64,000 nt of DNA, taken from positions 434,001-498,000 of the forward strand of contig NZ_FZNT01000003.1 of the NCBI RefSeq assembly GCF_900188235.1, given 5' to 3'. The stretch comes from Lutibacter agarilyticus (lineage in GTDB: Bacteria; Bacteroidota; Bacteroidia; Flavobacteriales; Flavobacteriaceae). The position numbers and the translations under genes are program-made. Below the pieces are notes generated by a model. That model ran no database searches. It saw only the letters and a list, made by a program, of their open reading frames with translations, and had not been told where the DNA came from. Positions 46,614-56,625 of the stretch are shown one piece after another. Within the stretch, counting starts at the first letter, position 1, and each line of letters opens with the position of its first letter.

Positions 46614-48836
46614 ATGATACCTAAGGTACATACACAAACTATTGAATTAGGAGATGGAAGAACCATTTCAATTGAAACAGGAAAATTAGCAAAACAAGCG
46701 CACGGTTCCGTGGTTGTACAAATGGGGAAAGCTATGTTGCTTTGTACAGTAGTTTCTAACTACAAACAAAGTGATGTTGATTTTTTACCATTAACAGTTG
46801 ACTACAGAGAAAAATTTGCTGCTGCAGGTCGTTATCCAGGTGGTTTCTTTAAAAGAGAAGCAAGACCTACGGATGCTGAGGTGTTAACAATGCGTTTAGT
46901 GGATAGAGTTTTACGTCCATTATTCCCAAAAGATTACCACGCTGAAACACAGGTAATGATTCAGTTAATGAGTTCTGATGAAGATGTAATGCCAGATGCT
47001 TTAGCTGGTTTAGCAGCTTCAACTGCTATTCAATTAAGTGATATTCCTTTTGAAACTCCAATTTCTGAAGTTAGAGTTGCAAGAGTAAATGGTGAATTTA
47101 TCATCAATCCAAGTAGAGAATTATTAGAACAAGCTGACATTGATATGACTATTGGTGCATCTGCAGATTCTGTAATGATGGTTGAAGGTGAAATGGATGA
47201 ATGTAGCGAAGAAGAAATGGCTGAAGCTATTAAATTTGCACATGAAGCTATCAAAGTACAATGTGCTGCACAAGTTGCATTAGCAGCATCTTTTGGTAAA
47301 AAAGAAACGCGTACTTATGAGCCTGAAGAAGAAAATGAAGAATTAGCTACAAGAATTCACGATGCAGCATACCAAAAATGTTACGACATCGCTAAAAAAG
47401 GGACTTCTAAACAAGAAAGAAGTACTGCTTTTGAAGAAGTAAAAGAAGAAATAAAAGCTTCATTTACTGAAGAAGAAGTTGCTGAATTTGGAGGCATGAT
47501 TGGAAAATATTTCAATAAAGCACAAAAAACAGCAGTTCGTGAATTAACATTAAGCGAAGGTTTACGTTTAGACGGAAGAAAAACTACAGATATTAGACCT
47601 ATTTGGTGTGAAGTAGATTACTTACCATCAACGCACGGTTCATCAATATTTACTCGTGGAGAAACTCAAGCATTAGCAACAGTTACTTTAGGAACATCTA
47701 GAGAAGCAAACCAAATAGATATGCCAACTTACCAAGGTGAGGAAACATTCTATTTACATTATAATTTCCCTCCTTTCTGTACAGGTGAAGCAAGACCTTT
47801 AAGAGGTACTTCACGTAGAGAAGTTGGACACGGAAATTTAGCGCAACGTGCGTTAAAAGGAATGATTCCTGACAATTGTCCTTATACTGTAAGAGTTGTA
47901 TCTGAAGTATTAGAATCTAATGGATCATCTTCAATGGCAACTGTTTGTGCTGGTACAATGGCATTAATGGATGCTGGTGTTCAAATGAAAAAACCTGTTT
48001 CAGGTATTGCTATGGGATTAATTTCTGATGGTGATCGTTATGCTGTATTAAGTGATATTTTAGGTGATGAAGATCATTTAGGCGATATGGACTTTAAAGT
48101 TACAGGAACTGCTGACGGTATTACTGCTTGTCAAATGGATATTAAAGTAAAAGGATTATCATACGAAATTTTAGTGAATGCATTAAAACAAGCTCGTGAT
48201 GGTCGTTTACACATTTTAGGAAAAATAACTGATACAATAGCACAACCTGGTGCAGATGTAAAAGCACATGCTCCAAAAATGGTTTCAAGAAGAATTCCTA
48301 ATGAATTTATTGGTGCATTAATTGGACCTGGAGGAAAAGTTATTCAGGAAATGCAGAAAGAAACTGGTTGTACAATTGTTATCAATGAAGATCCAATAAC
48401 TGAAGAAGGTATTGTTGAAATTTTAGGAACTGATCAAAATGGTATTGATGCTGTATTAGCTAAAATTGATTCTTTATTATTCAAACCTCAAGTTGGAAGT
48501 GTTTATGAAGTGAAAGTAATTAAAATGTTAGATTTTGGTGCTGTAGTTGAGTATACTGAAGCTCCTGGTAACGAAGTTTTATTACACATTTCTGAATTAG
48601 CTTGGGCACGTACTGAGAACGTAACTGACGTTGTTAATATGGGTGATGTTTTTGATGTAAAATACTTCGGAAAAGATCCAAAAACTCGTAAAGACAAAGT
48701 ATCTAGAAAAGCTTTATTACCAAAGCCTGAAGGTTTTGTTGAAAGACCTCCAAGAGATAATAATAGAGGACGTGACAACCGTGGAAGAGATAACCGTGGT
48801 GGTGATAGAGATAGAAAACCAAGATCAAGAGATTAA
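46614..48836 (+). CDS. pnp: Polyribonucleotide nucleotidyltransferase (PNPase)
   Basis: A 740-residue 3'-5' phosphorolytic exoribonuclease. Two RNase PH domains (the second with [24 protein letters not shown] and [23 protein letters not shown]) flank a helical domain. KH ([20 protein letters not shown]) and S1 ([20 protein letters not shown]) domains follow. The last 30 residues are a repeat-rich basic tail built from RGRDNRG units, more RGG-like than the usual PNPase tail, which may add RNA affinity. It is transcribed alone or by read-through from rpsO. Confidence 0.97.
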   Translation: MIPKVHTQTIELGDGRTISIETGKLAKQAHGSVVVQMGKAMLLCTVVSNYKQSDVDFLPLTVDYREKFAAAGRYPGGFFKREARPTDAEVLTMRLVDRVLRPLFPKDYHAETQVMIQLMSSDEDVMPDALAGLAASTAIQLSDIPFETPISEVRVARVNGEFIINPSRELLEQADIDMTIGASADSVMMVEGEMDECSEEEMAEAIKFAHEAIKVQCAAQVALAASFGKKETRTYEPEEENEELATRIHDAAYQKCYDIAKKGTSKQERSTAFEEVKEEIKASFTEEEVAEFGGMIGKYFNKAQKTAVRELTLSEGLRLDGRKTTDIRPIWCEVDYLPSTHGSSIFTRGETQALATVTLGTSREANQIDMPTYQGEETFYLHYNFPPFCTGEARPLRGTSRREVGHGNLAQRALKGMIPDNCPYTVRVVSEVLESNGSSSMATVCAGTMALMDAGVQMKKPVSGIAMGLISDGDRYAVLSDILGDEDHLGDMDFKVTGTADGITACQMDIKVKGLSYEILVNALKQARDGRLHILGKITDTIAQPGADVKAHAPKMVSRRIPNEFIGALIGPGGKVIQEMQKETGCTIVINEDPITEEGIVEILGTDQNGIDAVLAKIDSLLFKPQVGSVYEVKVIKMLDFGAVVEYTEAPGNEVLLHISELAWARTENVTDVVNMGDVFDVKYFGKDPKTRKDKVSRKALLPKPEGFVERPPRDNNRGRDNRGRDNRGGDRDRKPRSRD

Positions 48837-48854
48837 TTCTTGATACATATTTTT

Positions 48855-48885
48855 AAAAAGCTCCTCAATTTGAGGAGCTTTTTTG
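48855..48885 (+). terminator. Rho-independent terminator of pnp
   Basis: AAAAAGCTCCTCAA / TTGAGGAGCTTTTTT palindrome with T tail, 18 bases after the pnp stop. Confidence 0.9.
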
Positions 48886-48994
48886 TTAAAAGACGTTAAT
48901 AAATTACAATAAGTTATTTTTTTTGTAACATTTTTAGAAATACAACGTATATATAATGTAGCACATATAAAAATCAAAAATATTTTAATTTTAC

Positions 48995-49858
48995 ATGAGA
49001 CAACTTAAAATTACCAAGCAGGTTACAAATAGAGAAACTGCATCATTAGATAAATACTTACAAGAAATAGGAAAGGTAGATTTAATTACTGCCGAAATGG
49101 AAGTTGAATTAGCACAACGAATTAAAGCAGGTGATCAAGTTGCTTTAGAACGTTTAACAAAAGCTAATTTACGTTTTGTTGTTTCTGTTGCTAAACAATA
49201 TCAAAATCAAGGATTAACATTACCCGATTTAATTAATGAAGGAAATTTAGGTTTAATTAAAGCTGCAAAACGTTTTGATGAAACTCGTGGTTTCAAATTT
49301 ATCTCTTACGCTGTATGGTGGATTCGTCAATCAATTTTACAAGCATTAGCTGAACAATCTCGTATTGTACGTTTGCCTTTAAACAAAATTGGTTCTATCA
49401 ACAAAATCAATAAAATGTATGCATTTTTAGAGCAAGAGAATGAAAGACCTCCTTCTGCTGAAGAAATTGCAAAAAAATTAGATATGACTGTGAATGATGT
49501 AAAAGAGTCTATGAAAAACTCTGGTCGTCACGTATCTATGGATGCTCCTTTAATTGAAGGTGAAGATTCTAACTTATATGATGTATTAAACACAGGAGAA
49601 TCTCCAAATCCAGATAGAGCTTTATTACATGAATCATTAAAAGTTGAAATTGAACGTGCTTTAGAAACTTTAACACCTAGAGAAGCTGATGTTGTTCAAC
49701 TATACTTTGGCTTAGGTGATACGCACCCAATGACTCTAGAAGAAATTGGTGAAACATTTGATTTAACACGTGAACGTGTTCGTCAAATTAAAGAAAAAGC
49801 AATTAGAAGGTTAAAACATACATCGAGAAGTAAAATATTAAAAACTTATTTAGGTTAA
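48995..49858 (+). CDS. rpoD: Primary RNA polymerase sigma factor (short Bacteroidota RpoD)
   Basis: A 287-residue sigma-70 that begins directly at region 1.2 ([27 protein letters not shown]) and lacks region 1.1, as is usual for Bacteroidota. Core blocks are [37 protein letters not shown] (regions 2.1-2.2), [14 protein letters not shown] (2.3-2.4) and the region 4 helix-turn-helix [23 protein letters not shown]. It should direct transcription from the TTG/TAnnTTTG promoters found in the window. It is followed by a strong terminator. Confidence 0.97.
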   Translation: MRQLKITKQVTNRETASLDKYLQEIGKVDLITAEMEVELAQRIKAGDQVALERLTKANLRFVVSVAKQYQNQGLTLPDLINEGNLGLIKAAKRFDETRGFKFISYAVWWIRQSILQALAEQSRIVRLPLNKIGSINKINKMYAFLEQENERPPSAEEIAKKLDMTVNDVKESMKNSGRHVSMDAPLIEGEDSNLYDVLNTGESPNPDRALLHESLKVEIERALETLTPREADVVQLYFGLGDTHPMTLEEIGETFDLTRERVRQIKEKAIRRLKHTSRSKILKTYLG

Positions 49859-49886
49859 GATTTAGCTTACTTTTTTGATACTGAAT

Positions 49887-49920
49887 AAAAAACGCTCGAA
49901 AATTCGAGCGTTTTTCTTTT
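49887..49920 (+). terminator. Rho-independent terminator of rpoD
   Basis: A perfect stem AAAAACGCTCGAA / TTCGAGCGTTTTT about 30 bases after rpoD. A longer reading frame for rpe would run through this hairpin, which argues for the downstream rpe start. Confidence 0.92.
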
Positions 49921-49927
49921 TTAAATG

Positions 49928-49935
49928 TATTTTTG
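49928..49935 (+). promoter_or_regulatory. Possible -7 box for rpe
   Basis: TATTTTTG is 26 bases before the rpe ATG and directly after the rpoD terminator; no -33 TTG is found. Confidence 0.45.
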
Positions 49936-49961
49936 CAAAAACTAAACTAAAAAAAACAAAA

Positions 49962-50621
49962 ATGACTAAATATATAGCTCCTTCTATGTTAGCTGCCGAT
50001 TTTGGCAATTTACAACGTGATATTGAAATGGTTAACAACAGTGAAGCTGACTGGTTTCATATTGATGTAATGGACGGTGTTTTTGTTCCAAACATTTCTT
50101 ATGGAATGCCCGTAATTAGCGCCATTAAAAAGCATGCTACTAAAACAATGGATGTTCATTTAATGATTGTTGATCCAGACAGATATATTGAAGATTTCAA
50201 AAAAGTAGGTGCAGATATTTTAACAGTACATTATGAAGCTTGTACACATTTACACAGAACGCTTCAGGCTATAAAAGCTGCCGGAATGAAAGCCGGAGTT
50301 TCCTTAAACCCACACACACCTGCAGCTGTTTTAGAAGACGTAATTAAAGACATTGATGTTGTTTTAATTATGAGTGTAAACCCTGGTTTTGGCGGACAAA
50401 GTTTTATTGAAAACACTTATAAAAAAGTACAACAATTAAAAGCACTTATTGAATTTTCAGAAGCTGAGACGCTTATTGAAGTTGATGGTGGTGTTACCAA
50501 CCAAAACATAGAACAATTATTAGAAGCGGGAGTTGATGCTTTTGTTGCAGGTAGTTTTGTATTTAAAAGCGAAAACCCTACAGAAACAATTAAAGAACTT
50601 AAAAACTTAGTTTCTTTTTAA
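49962..50621 (+). CDS. rpe: Ribulose-phosphate 3-epimerase
   Basis: A 219-residue TIM-barrel enzyme interconverting ribulose-5-phosphate and xylulose-5-phosphate. The start at ATG 49962 (MTKYIAPSMLAADF) matches family length; a frame from 49875 adds 29 residues encoded partly by a terminator. Catalytic and metal-binding blocks are FHIDVMDGVFVPN, MDVHLMI, SVNPGFGGQ and IEVDGGVT. The end overlaps the convergent CBS gene by 4 bases. Confidence 0.96.
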   Translation: MTKYIAPSMLAADFGNLQRDIEMVNNSEADWFHIDVMDGVFVPNISYGMPVISAIKKHATKTMDVHLMIVDPDRYIEDFKKVGADILTVHYEACTHLHRTLQAIKAAGMKAGVSLNPHTPAAVLEDVIKDIDVVLIMSVNPGFGGQSFIENTYKKVQQLKALIEFSEAETLIEVDGGVTNQNIEQLLEAGVDAFVAGSFVFKSENPTETIKELKNLVSF

Positions 50622-51064
50622 GTCGCTAATTCGTCTAACTCATATTGATCTAATAAATATTTCAACAAATCAGTTGTTGTTACTATACCTACAAGTATAT
50701 CGTTTTCAACAACGGGCAAGGCATGAAATTCATTTTTAGCCAAAATTTCAACAACTGATTTTACAGTAATACTCGAATTTACTTTCACAATATTCTTCAC
50801 CATTAATTGTTGAATGCTTAACATATTATATATAGCATTATCAACTTCCACTTCGTGTGAATCATACGAATCTAAAAAACTTATTCTTTTTAAATCCGAA
50901 TAACTTAGTATTCCAATAATATGCTCTTCTTCAACAATTGGAATATGCCGAATATGGTGTTTTTTAAATAGCTTTTCGGCTTTATACAAATCATCAGACA
51001 AGCTTAAGGTAATAAGCTCTCTGGTCATAATTTTAGATATGGGTTCCAGACGCTTCATAATCAT
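50618..51064 (-). CDS. CBS-domain pair protein
   Basis: A 148-residue protein made of two CBS motifs: ISKIMTRELITLSLSDDLYKAE ... GILSYSDLKRI, and QLMVKNIVKVNSSITVKSV ... GIVTTTDLLKYLLD. Stand-alone CBS pairs bind adenosine nucleotides and act as energy sensors, but the partner is unknown. ATGs at 51064 and 51058 are both possible starts. It is a single gene separating the housekeeping region from the mannan locus. Confidence 0.88.
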   Translation of the reverse strand: MIMKRLEPISKIMTRELITLSLSDDLYKAEKLFKKHHIRHIPIVEEEHIIGILSYSDLKRISFLDSYDSHEVEVDNAIYNMLSIQQLMVKNIVKVNSSITVKSVVEILAKNEFHALPVVENDILVGIVTTTDLLKYLLDQYELDELAT

Positions 51065-51243
51065 GCTTTTATAATTATTCTAAAGTTCGAAAAAAGTAAT
51101 CACTATTTGTATGACTAAAATCAGTTGTACTTTAATTTTTTAAGGGAATACATATAAAGTATTCAATATTAATACATTTAAATAATGTAATTATATTTTA
51201 ATATTTTGACAAAATAATACTACCTCCAACGAATAGTTATAGC

Positions 51244-51263
51244 TAAATTTGAAAAACAAATTT
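51244..51263 (+). promoter_or_regulatory. Likely promoter/operator of the mannan operon
   Basis: A -7-type TAAATTTG (51244-51251) overlaps an inverted repeat AAATTTG-AAAAA-CAAATTT (51245-51263), 9 bases before the GH26 ATG. No well-spaced TTG is present, so expression may need an activator. The inverted repeat could be an operator or an mRNA hairpin at the start site. Confidence 0.45.
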
Positions 51264-51271
51264 GTTCAAAA

Positions 51272-52417
51272 ATGAGTAATTCATTACAAAATCACCTAAA
51301 AATAGTTTTCTTAGTTTTAGTTATTACCCTTCAATCTTGTAATACTATTCAAAAAAAAGAAAATACAACTACTAATTTTGTAGACAAAAACGCTTCTGAA
51401 AGTGTAAAAATATTATATAACAAACTTGAAGCAATTACTGAAAAAGGATTTGCTGTTGGACATCAAGACGACACTTCTTACGGACTTGGTTGGAATCATA
51501 AAGATAATCCTTCAAACATAAAAAGTGATGTTGAAATTGTTACCGGTGACTTTCCGGCTGTTTTTGGTTTTGATTTAGGTTGGATTGAAATTAACAAATC
51601 TTATAACTTAGATACCGTTCCTTTTAATTCAATGAAAGATTTAATTATTGACGCGCATAAAAGAGGAGGAATTATTACCATAAGCTGGCATTTAAACAAC
51701 CCTGTTACTGGTGGAAGCTCTTGGGATAAAACACCTGCAGTACCTGCAATTTTAAAAGGAGGAAGTGAAAGAGAAAAATATGAACTATGGGTTGCTAGAA
51801 CTGCTGATTTTTTAAGTACTCTAAAATACAACGGTGAAGATATCCCTGTAATATTTAGACCATTTCACGAAATGAATGGTTCTTGGTTTTGGTGGGGAGG
51901 TGAAAATTGTACCCCTAAAGATTATAGCATACTTTGGAAAGAAACTGTTGAATTATTAAGAGATAAACATAAACTTCATAATTTACTATACGCATACTCT
52001 CCAAATAAATTAAATCCTGGTGATAAATATTTAGACTATTATCCCGGTGATGACTATGTAGATATTTTAGGGATGGATATTTATGACTTTAATAATTCTG
52101 AAGAATACATGAATGCTGTAGTTCATGATTTAGCAATTGTTAAAGAAGTAGCTATTAAAAAAAATAAATTATTTGCTTTCACTGAAACCGGATTAGAATC
52201 TCTTCAAACTGAAAATTGGTTTACTAAAGTATTATACCCTGCTATTGAAAATACCGGAATAAGCTGGGTGTTAACTTGGCGAAATTACGATACAAAACAT
52301 CATTACATGCCTTACAAAGGACAATTAAACGAACAAGATTTTATTCAATTTAAAAACCTTCCAAAAACACTATTTTTAGAAGACATTAATCAACTAGACA
52401 ATAAATTAACCAAATGA
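51272..52417 (+). CDS. GH26 endo-beta-1,4-mannanase, lipoprotein
   Basis: A 381-residue lipoprotein (lipobox ITLQSC) carrying one glycoside hydrolase family 26 domain. The general acid/base is Glu200 in RPFHEMNGSWFWWG and the nucleophile Glu305 in FAFTETGLES; VTGDFPAVFGFDLGWIE and ISWHLNNPVTGGSSWD are further GH26 blocks. It should release mannobiose or short manno-oligosaccharides from beta-mannan, anchored to a membrane. Bacteroides fragilis has a GH26 next to the same symporter, phosphorylase and epimerase. Its stop overlaps the symporter start by 4 bases. Confidence 0.94.
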   Translation: MSNSLQNHLKIVFLVLVITLQSCNTIQKKENTTTNFVDKNASESVKILYNKLEAITEKGFAVGHQDDTSYGLGWNHKDNPSNIKSDVEIVTGDFPAVFGFDLGWIEINKSYNLDTVPFNSMKDLIIDAHKRGGIITISWHLNNPVTGGSSWDKTPAVPAILKGGSEREKYELWVARTADFLSTLKYNGEDIPVIFRPFHEMNGSWFWWGGENCTPKDYSILWKETVELLRDKHKLHNLLYAYSPNKLNPGDKYLDYYPGDDYVDILGMDIYDFNNSEEYMNAVVHDLAIVKEVAIKKNKLFAFTETGLESLQTENWFTKVLYPAIENTGISWVLTWRNYDTKHHYMPYKGQLNEQDFIQFKNLPKTLFLEDINQLDNKLTK

Positions 52418-54252
52418 AATTATTACACACTGCAGATATTTTAATTATTTTAATGTATTTAGTTACCATTATTGTAATTGGACTAGTACTTAGAAAAAGA
52501 GCACAAAAAAGTAAAGATGATTATTTATTAGGAGGGAAATCAATTCCTTGGTATATGTTAGGCCTTTCTAACGCCTCAGGAATGTTTGATATTTCTGGTA
52601 CTATTTGGCTAGTAACATTAATGTTTGTATACGGAATTAAAAGTGCTTGGATACCTTGGCTGTGGCCCGTATTTAACCAAGTGTTTTTAATGGTCTATTT
52701 ATCAAAATGGCTTCGTAGATCAAACGCAACAACAGGAGCTGAATGGATTGGCACTCGTTTTGGTTTTAAAAAAGGTGCCAAACTTTCACACATTGTAGTA
52801 GTAGTTTTTGCTTTAATTATGTGTCTTGGATATTTAGCTTACGGGTTTATTGGCTTAGGTAAATTTGTTGAAATATTTATTCCTTGGGAAGTAGTAAGCA
52901 ACTATATTCCTTTTACTGTTACTCCAGAATATGTTCCTCATTTTTATGGAATTATTTTCACTTGTTTTGCTGTATTTTATTCTTTACTAGGAGGAATGTC
53001 AGGTATTGTTTGGGCTGATGTTGTTCAGTTTGCAATTATGACTATAGCTGCTTTAATTATTGGCTATTTAGGCTTTCAAGCTGTAGGAACTCACCTATTA
53101 GATGTTCCTGAAGGGTGGATGAGCCCAACATTTGGATGGAAGTTAGATTTAGATTGGGGTACTATTATTCCTGAAGTAAACGATAAAATTAGAGAAGATG
53201 GCTTTGGACTATTTACAATTTTCTTTATGATGATGGTTTTTAAAGGTGTTTTAGTGAGTTTGGCAGGACCTGCGCCAACGTATGATATGCAAAAAATATT
53301 GTCTACAAAAACTGCTGCTGACGCTTCAAAAATGAGTGGATTTGTATCGGTAGTTTTAATGCCAATACGTTATTTAATGATTGCTGGTTTTGCGGCCTTA
53401 GCTTTAATTTATTACGAAAAACTAGACCTTTTAAATTCAACAGGAAATATTGATTTTGAATTGATATTACCAACAGCTATTAAAGAATTTGTTCCGGTTG
53501 GATTGTTAGGTTTATTATTAGCTGGTTTAATTGCCGCATTTATGTCAACTTTTGCAGGAACTTTAAACGCTGCTCAAGCCTATTTAGTAAATGATATTTA
53601 TTTAAAATATAAAAACCCAAACGCTAGTAACATTCAAATTAAGAACATGAATTACCTTACAGGTATTGTTGTTGTACTAGTAAGTATTGTATTAGGTATT
53701 TTTGCTAAAGATGTAAACTCTGTTTTACAATGGATTGTTTCTGTATTATACGGAAGTTACGTAGGTGCCAATATCTTAAAATGGTACTGGTGGAGGTTTA
53801 ATGGCGAAGGATTTTTCTGGGGAATGGCTGCTGGTTTAGTTTCCGCAGGTATTGTTCCTGAACTATTTCCTGACGTTTTAGGACTTTACTTATTTCCGGT
53901 TATTTTAGTTATTTCATTAATTGGAAGTATTGTTGGAACCTACAGTGCTCCACCTACTGAAGAAGCTGTTTTAAAAGATTTTTATAAAAACGTACGTCCT
54001 TGGGGCTTTTGGAAACCAATTAGCGATAAATTAATTACTGAAGATCCTACAATTAAACCAAACAACGATTTTGGAATTGATATGTTTAATGTGTTTATTG
54101 GTATTGTAGCGCAAACTGTGTTGGTTATTATTCCTATGTACATTATTTTTAGACAAACCACGCCAATATATATATCACTAGCTATACTAGTTGTTTGTCT
54201 TGTATTATTGAAAAAATTCTGGTGGAATACTCTAGATAAAAAATTAGATTAG
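52414..54252 (+). CDS. Sodium:solute symporter (SSS family), probable mannobiose importer
   Basis: A 612-residue inner-membrane protein with about 14 helices and the SSS-family fold. Characteristic blocks are SKDDYLLGGKSIPWYMLGLSN, GTIWLVTLM, GAEWIGTRFG and LLAGLIAAFMSTFAGTLNAAQAY. It lies between the mannanase (4-base overlap) and the phosphorylase (5-base gap), so its cargo is very probably a mannanase product such as mannobiose, driven by sodium. Substrate assignment is by context only. Confidence 0.9.
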   Translation: MKLLHTADILIILMYLVTIIVIGLVLRKRAQKSKDDYLLGGKSIPWYMLGLSNASGMFDISGTIWLVTLMFVYGIKSAWIPWLWPVFNQVFLMVYLSKWLRRSNATTGAEWIGTRFGFKKGAKLSHIVVVVFALIMCLGYLAYGFIGLGKFVEIFIPWEVVSNYIPFTVTPEYVPHFYGIIFTCFAVFYSLLGGMSGIVWADVVQFAIMTIAALIIGYLGFQAVGTHLLDVPEGWMSPTFGWKLDLDWGTIIPEVNDKIREDGFGLFTIFFMMMVFKGVLVSLAGPAPTYDMQKILSTKTAADASKMSGFVSVVLMPIRYLMIAGFAALALIYYEKLDLLNSTGNIDFELILPTAIKEFVPVGLLGLLLAGLIAAFMSTFAGTLNAAQAYLVNDIYLKYKNPNASNIQIKNMNYLTGIVVVLVSIVLGIFAKDVNSVLQWIVSVLYGSYVGANILKWYWWRFNGEGFFWGMAAGLVSAGIVPELFPDVLGLYLFPVILVISLIGSIVGTYSAPPTEEAVLKDFYKNVRPWGFWKPISDKLITEDPTIKPNNDFGIDMFNVFIGIVAQTVLVIIPMYIIFRQTTPIYISLAILVVCLVLLKKFWWNTLDKKLD

Positions 54253-54257
54253 GCATT

Positions 54258-55427
54258 ATGAAAAAACATTCTATTAAAAACATACAAAAACGTTTTGCAA
54301 AATTAATCAGTAAAAAAAATAAAAAATCGAAGTGTTCTAATGGAATTTACACACGCTATAAAAATCCTATTTTAACTGCTGAACATACACCTATTGAGTG
54401 GAGGTACGATTTGAACCCTGAAACAAATCCACACTTACTAGAGCGAATTGGCATGAATGCTACTTTTAACGCTGGTGCTTTAAAATGGAATAACAAATAT
54501 ATTTTATGTGTTCGGGTTGAAGGTGCCGATCGTAAATCATTTTTTGCAATTGCCGAAAGCTCTAACGGAATAGACAACTTTAAATTTTGGGATAAACCTT
54601 GTGTAATCCCTCAAATCGAAGGAAATCCAGATACAAATGTGTACGACATGCGTTTAATTCAGCATGAAGACGGTTGGATTTACGGTATATTTTGTACCGA
54701 ACGAAAAGATACAAATGCACCAAAAACTGATACAAGTTCGGCTACTGCAAATGCAGGAATCGTACGCACAAAAGATTTGATAAATTGGGAACGTTTACCC
54801 GATTTAGTTTCTAATTCTGGGCAACAGAGAAATGTTGTTTTACATCCTGAATTTGTAAACGGAAAATATGCGTTATATACACGTCCGCAGGATGGATTTA
54901 TTGACATTGGTAATGGTGGAGGCATTGGATTTGGGTATGTGACTGACATGCAAAATCCCATTGTAAAAGAAGAAACTATTATTAATAATAAAGTATACCA
55001 CACCGTATATGAACTAAAAAACGGTTTAGGGCCAGCGCCAATTAAAACAAAAGAAGGTTGGTTACATTTAGCGCACGGTGTTAGAAACACAGCTGCTGGA
55101 TTGCGCTATGTTTTATATATGTTTATGACCGATTTAGAAGATCTAACCAAAGTAATTCATCAACCTGCAGGGTATTTTATGGCTCCTAACTACAAAGAAA
55201 CATTGGGAGATGTTTCTAATGTGTTGTTTTCAAATGGTTGGATTGAAGATGCTGATGGAACTATTTATATATATTATGCTTCTTCTGATACCAGAATGCA
55301 CGTTGCTGTTTCTTCTGTAGAAAAATTAGTTGATTATGTAATGCATAGTCCTGAAGATACGTTTACTTCACAAGGGTCCGTTCAAACAATTATAGATTTA
55401 GTTGAAAGAAACCAAAATTGTAAATAA
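54258..55427 (+). CDS. GH130 4-O-beta-D-mannosyl-D-glucose phosphorylase
   Basis: A 389-residue cytoplasmic protein of glycoside hydrolase family 130, very close in length to the B. fragilis mannosylglucose phosphorylase. Family blocks are RIGMNATFNAGALKWNN, VRVEGADRKSFFAIAES, NVYDMRLIQHEDGWIYG (the Asp is the expected proton donor), GQQRNVVLHPEF and IGNGGGIGFGYV. It cleaves mannosyl-1,4-glucose with phosphate into mannose-1-phosphate and glucose. Its TAA shares one base with the ATG of the epimerase gene, so the two are translated in step. Confidence 0.93.
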   Translation: MKKHSIKNIQKRFAKLISKKNKKSKCSNGIYTRYKNPILTAEHTPIEWRYDLNPETNPHLLERIGMNATFNAGALKWNNKYILCVRVEGADRKSFFAIAESSNGIDNFKFWDKPCVIPQIEGNPDTNVYDMRLIQHEDGWIYGIFCTERKDTNAPKTDTSSATANAGIVRTKDLINWERLPDLVSNSGQQRNVVLHPEFVNGKYALYTRPQDGFIDIGNGGGIGFGYVTDMQNPIVKEETIINNKVYHTVYELKNGLGPAPIKTKEGWLHLAHGVRNTAAGLRYVLYMFMTDLEDLTKVIHQPAGYFMAPNYKETLGDVSNVLFSNGWIEDADGTIYIYYASSDTRMHVAVSSVEKLVDYVMHSPEDTFTSQGSVQTIIDLVERNQNCK

Positions 55428-56608
55428 TGCATGCAATAGCTGAAAAAATATCGGTTGTATTAACTACAGAACTTGAAAATATTTTAAACTACTGGAGCAA
55501 AAATTCAATAGACGAAATAAATGATGGTTTTATTGGAGAACGAGATCATTTCAATAAAATAGTTCCAAATGCAACAAAAGGAATTATTTTAAATTCCAGA
55601 ATTTTATGGTCTTTTTCTGCAGCATCAAACCACTATAAAACCGACAAATACACCACTATTTGTAAACGTTCTTATAATTATTTAGAAACTTTTTTTAAAG
55701 ATGAACTATATGGCGGCGTTTATTGGGAATTAACTTCGGAAGGAACCCCAATTAACAAACGAAAACAAGTGTATGCACAAGCATTTATGATTTATGCCTT
55801 GTCTGAATATTATCAGTTTTCAAAAAATAATGATGCCCTTGATTGGGCTATTGAAATTTATAATTTAATTGAAATACATGCAAACGATCAAAATTACAAA
55901 GGCTATATTGAAGCTTTTAATGAAGATTGGTCGGTAATTAAAGATATGCGTTTGAGTGATAAAGATGCTAATGAAGCAAAAACTATGAATACGCATTTAC
56001 ATATTTTAGAAGCGTATACAAACTTATATAAAGTATATAAAAACGAATCTTTAAAAAAGAAATTAGATGATTTAATCCATCTTTTTTTAGATAAATTTTT
56101 AACCAATAAAAATCATCTCAATTTATTTTTTGATGAAAAATGGAATTTAAAGAGCAATATTGTTTCATATGGCCATGATATTGAAACTGCTTGGCTCCTA
56201 ATTGAAGCTGCCAAAGTTATTAATAACAACGAATTATTGTTAAAAACTAACAACACGGCGGTTTTAATTGCTGAAACTTTTATAAAAGAAGGTGTTGATG
56301 TAGACGGAGGTGTTTACAATGAATACAATCCAACAACAAATAAATTAGATGGAGACAAACATTGGTGGCCACAAGCAGAAGCATTGGTTGGTTTAAATTA
56401 CGCTTATAAAATTTCAAAAAACGAGGCTTTTTTAAATGTTTCAAAAAGCATCTTAAATTTTCTTCAACACCACATTATAGACCACACAAATGGTGAATGG
56501 TTTTGGCGCGTTGATAAAAACCAAGAATTATACACAACCGATTATAAAATGGGAATGTGGAAAGCTCCTTACCATAATTCAAGAGCGTGTATGCTACTCA
56601 GTAAATAA
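55427..56608 (+). CDS. Cellobiose/mannobiose 2-epimerase (AGE family)
   Basis: A 393-residue (alpha/alpha)6-barrel protein of the N-acylglucosamine/cellobiose 2-epimerase family. The catalytic histidines are expected in NTHLHILEAY, YGHDIETAWLL and APYHNSRACML; KHWWPQAEALVGL is another family signature. It should convert mannobiose to mannosylglucose, the substrate of the GH130 enzyme encoded just before it. No signal peptide is present, so it acts in the cytoplasm after uptake. Confidence 0.93.
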   Translation: MHAIAEKISVVLTTELENILNYWSKNSIDEINDGFIGERDHFNKIVPNATKGIILNSRILWSFSAASNHYKTDKYTTICKRSYNYLETFFKDELYGGVYWELTSEGTPINKRKQVYAQAFMIYALSEYYQFSKNNDALDWAIEIYNLIEIHANDQNYKGYIEAFNEDWSVIKDMRLSDKDANEAKTMNTHLHILEAYTNLYKVYKNESLKKKLDDLIHLFLDKFLTNKNHLNLFFDEKWNLKSNIVSYGHDIETAWLLIEAAKVINNNELLLKTNNTAVLIAETFIKEGVDVDGGVYNEYNPTTNKLDGDKHWWPQAEALVGLNYAYKISKNEAFLNVSKSILNFLQHHIIDHTNGEWFWRVDKNQELYTTDYKMGMWKAPYHNSRACMLLSK

Positions 56609-56625
56609 ATTCAAAATTGTATTTA

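Noticed and set aside
49875-49961. 29-residue N-terminal extension of rpe
   Set aside because: It is read through the rpoD terminator hairpin; the family start MTKYIAPSML is at 49962 behind a TATTTTTG box.
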